This document shows, in pieces, positions 63,125 through 64,000 of a DNA stretch of 64,000 nt. The position numbers and the translations under genes were made by a program. The first letter of the stretch is position 1, and each line of letters begins with the position of its first letter. The stretch comes from JAENVT01 sp963773085 (GTDB lineage: Bacteria; Actinomycetota; Acidimicrobiia; Acidimicrobiales; Ilumatobacteraceae), in the NCBI GenBank assembly GCA_963773085.1, contig CAVYZS010000018.1, positions 434,001 through 498,000 of the forward strand, in the 5' to 3' direction. The notes below the pieces were generated by a model. The model made no database searches. It was not told the origin of the DNA and was given only the letters and a program-made list of their open reading frames with translations.

Positions 63125-63712
63125 ATGACCGGAACCATGTTCATCACCGGCAATGCCGACGCCGATCAGTTGCTCAACACCGACGGCACCGCCGTGTTGA
63201 TCGGCATGCTGCTCGATCAGCAGGTTCCGATGGAGTGGGCATTCACCGGCCCGGCGACGCTGCACGCCCGTCTCGGCCACCTCGATGCGTCGAAGATCGC
63301 AGCGATGGATCAAGAGGAGTTCGTCGCGGTGTGCTGTGCGAAGCCGGCCATTCACCGGTTCCCGGCGTCGATGGGTCGCCGGATCCACGACATGTGTGTG
63401 GTCCTCGTCGATCAGTTCGGTGGACGAGGCGAAGGGGTGTGGGCCGGGGTGACGAGCGGCGACGAGTTGTACGACCGTCTGCGCACCTTGCCCGGGTATG
63501 GCGACGAGAAGGCTCGGATCTTCGTGGCAATCCTCGGCAAGCGGTTCGGCGTGCGCCCGCAGGGCTGGCAGCAGGCCGCCGGCAAGTTCGGCGACGACTC
63601 TCCTCGAAGCGTCGCCGACATCACCGACCCTGCGTCGCTCGGCAAGGTCCGCGAGTGGAAGAAGGCGGCCAAGGCAGCCAAGAAGGACAAGCAGGACCGG
63701 CCGGTCGGCTGA
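63125..63712 (+). CDS. HhH-GPD-type DNA repair-like protein
   Basis: 195 aa. MLLDQQVPMEWAFTGPATLHARLG matches the first helices of the HhH-GPD glycosylase fold, and LPGYGDEKARIFVAILGKRF is the helix-hairpin-helix. The C-terminus is a Lys-rich tail (KKAAKAAKKDKQ). Actinobacterial proteins of this kind are often mislabelled HesB-like. The catalytic Asp is not certain, so a glycosylase activity is only likely. It sits next to the C palindromes. Confidence 0.78.
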   Translation: MTGTMFITGNADADQLLNTDGTAVLIGMLLDQQVPMEWAFTGPATLHARLGHLDASKIAAMDQEEFVAVCCAKPAIHRFPASMGRRIHDMCVVLVDQFGGRGEGVWAGVTSGDELYDRLRTLPGYGDEKARIFVAILGKRFGVRPQGWQQAAGKFGDDSPRSVADITDPASLGKVREWKKAAKAAKKDKQDRPVG

Positions 63713-63715
63713 CCC

Positions 63716-64000
63716 TCAGGGTGCTGGGATGTCGGACGACAATGGGGGGAAGGCGACGTCGGCAGTACCGGTCGGCACCACGGGCACGTCGTCGGTTGCC
63801 GACACCGCTAGCGAAGCAGGCGTGCCGGCCTGTGTCGTCTGCACAACGGCCGGCGACTGGATGACGCCGATCGTCGGCGGCGTGTCGGAGTCCGGCGAGC
63901 GGTCATCGTCGGCCCGTGAGAAGCCGTACGCAACGAGGGCAGCGGCGACCACGACCCCGACCGTCGCGGCGATCCGGACGGTGCGGGATCGGCGCTTCGA
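63716..64000 (-). CDS. membrane-anchored protein, 5' end outside window
   Basis: At least 94 aa visible (stop at 63716, frame open to base 64000). A basic stretch SKRRSRTVRIAAT precedes a TM helix (VGVVVAAALVAYGF), then an acidic Asp/Ser-Pro/Thr-rich extracellular tail. Resembles the single-pass surface protein at 20853. The N-terminal domain lies beyond the window. Confidence 0.5.
   Translation of the reverse strand, partial: SKRRSRTVRIAATVGVVVAAALVAYGFSRADDDRSPDSDTPPTIGVIQSPAVVQTTQAGTPASLAVSATDDVPVVPTGTADVAFPPLSSDIPAP

Noticed and set aside
1..64000. tRNA, rRNA and CRISPR arrays
   Set aside because: No tRNA-like TpsiC sequence, rRNA segment or regular direct-repeat array was found by reading; the tandem repeats present are short coding repeats or the palindromes listed.

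Overview
The window is GC-rich actinobacterial chromosome, most likely from the class Acidimicrobiia (Ilumatobacter-like). The assignment is inferred from gene content: mycothiol enzymes (Mca, an MDMPI-type enzyme), a WS/DGAT wax-ester synthase, an F420-type LLM oxidoreductase, Ku plus a LigD-type polymerase, a homodimeric AceE-type pyruvate dehydrogenase E1, and secreted proteins with repeated DTR/VNF modules. Genes are dense on both strands, with many 4-base ATGA/GTGA overlaps. At least 22 start codons have a TANNNT hexamer 5-9 bases upstream, which points to widespread leaderless transcription. About a dozen otherwise well-conserved genes are split by single-base indels. Because these include core genes (E2, NDH-2, glutamine synthetase family), I read most of them as consensus errors rather than gene decay.

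Layout. 0-12 kb: WS/DGAT (5'-truncated), SDR, a glutamine-synthetase-family gene followed by a class I amidotransferase hydrolase (a PuuA/PuuD-like pair), S9 peptidase, NudC, nuclease lipoprotein, ChbG-like deacetylase, Mca coupled to a tiny SCP2 protein, PEBP lipoprotein. 12-13.5 kb: an IS30-family element with 14-bp inverted ends. 13.5-27.7 kb: acyl-CoA dehydrogenase, membrane proteins including a rhomboid and a channel-like protein, LLM oxidoreductase, a NarL-type two-component pair, amidase plus MFS transporter, and the NHEJ pair (polymerase domain, Ku). 27.7-28.1 kb: the only gene-free stretch above 300 bp, holding a promoter-like AT-rich patch, a strongly folded segment and a perfect 15-bp terminator, i.e. 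a candidate small RNA. 28.1-34.5 kb: M24 peptidase and a lipoate block (a LipB-LipA fusion in one ORF, E2, E3). 35-44 kb: a thioredoxin-like lipoprotein with an in-frame TGA, surface proteins, TIGR01777 epimerase, a YceI/MarR divergent pair with a palindromic operator, ArgJ, aldo-keto reductase, serine hydrolase. 44-53.5 kb: VOC protein plus PobA-like hydroxylase, sugar isomerase/Gfo-Idh-MocA pair, DinB, NDH-2, SDR and CoA-transferase family III genes, a frameshifted Phd/VapC module, RNase HI. 53.5-64 kb: two SGNH-like and one CAP-domain secreted protein sharing the same C-terminal repeats and flanking aceE, then a glycosyltransferase, an HhH-GPD protein and a truncated membrane protein.

Most notable: the thioredoxin-fold lipoprotein at 34966-35508 reads straight through one TGA codon that sits exactly at the first cysteine of the CxxC active site. 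Eighteen bases after it is a stem-loop with a GGUC apical loop that meets the published geometry of a bacterial SECIS. It is therefore a strong candidate selenoprotein (UxxC). Second, a precisely built palindromic repeat (18-bp arm, 7-bp loop, 18-bp arm; five copies, two pairs both with a 19-bp spacer) is scattered between genes. Third is the candidate structured RNA at about 27.91-28.10 kb.
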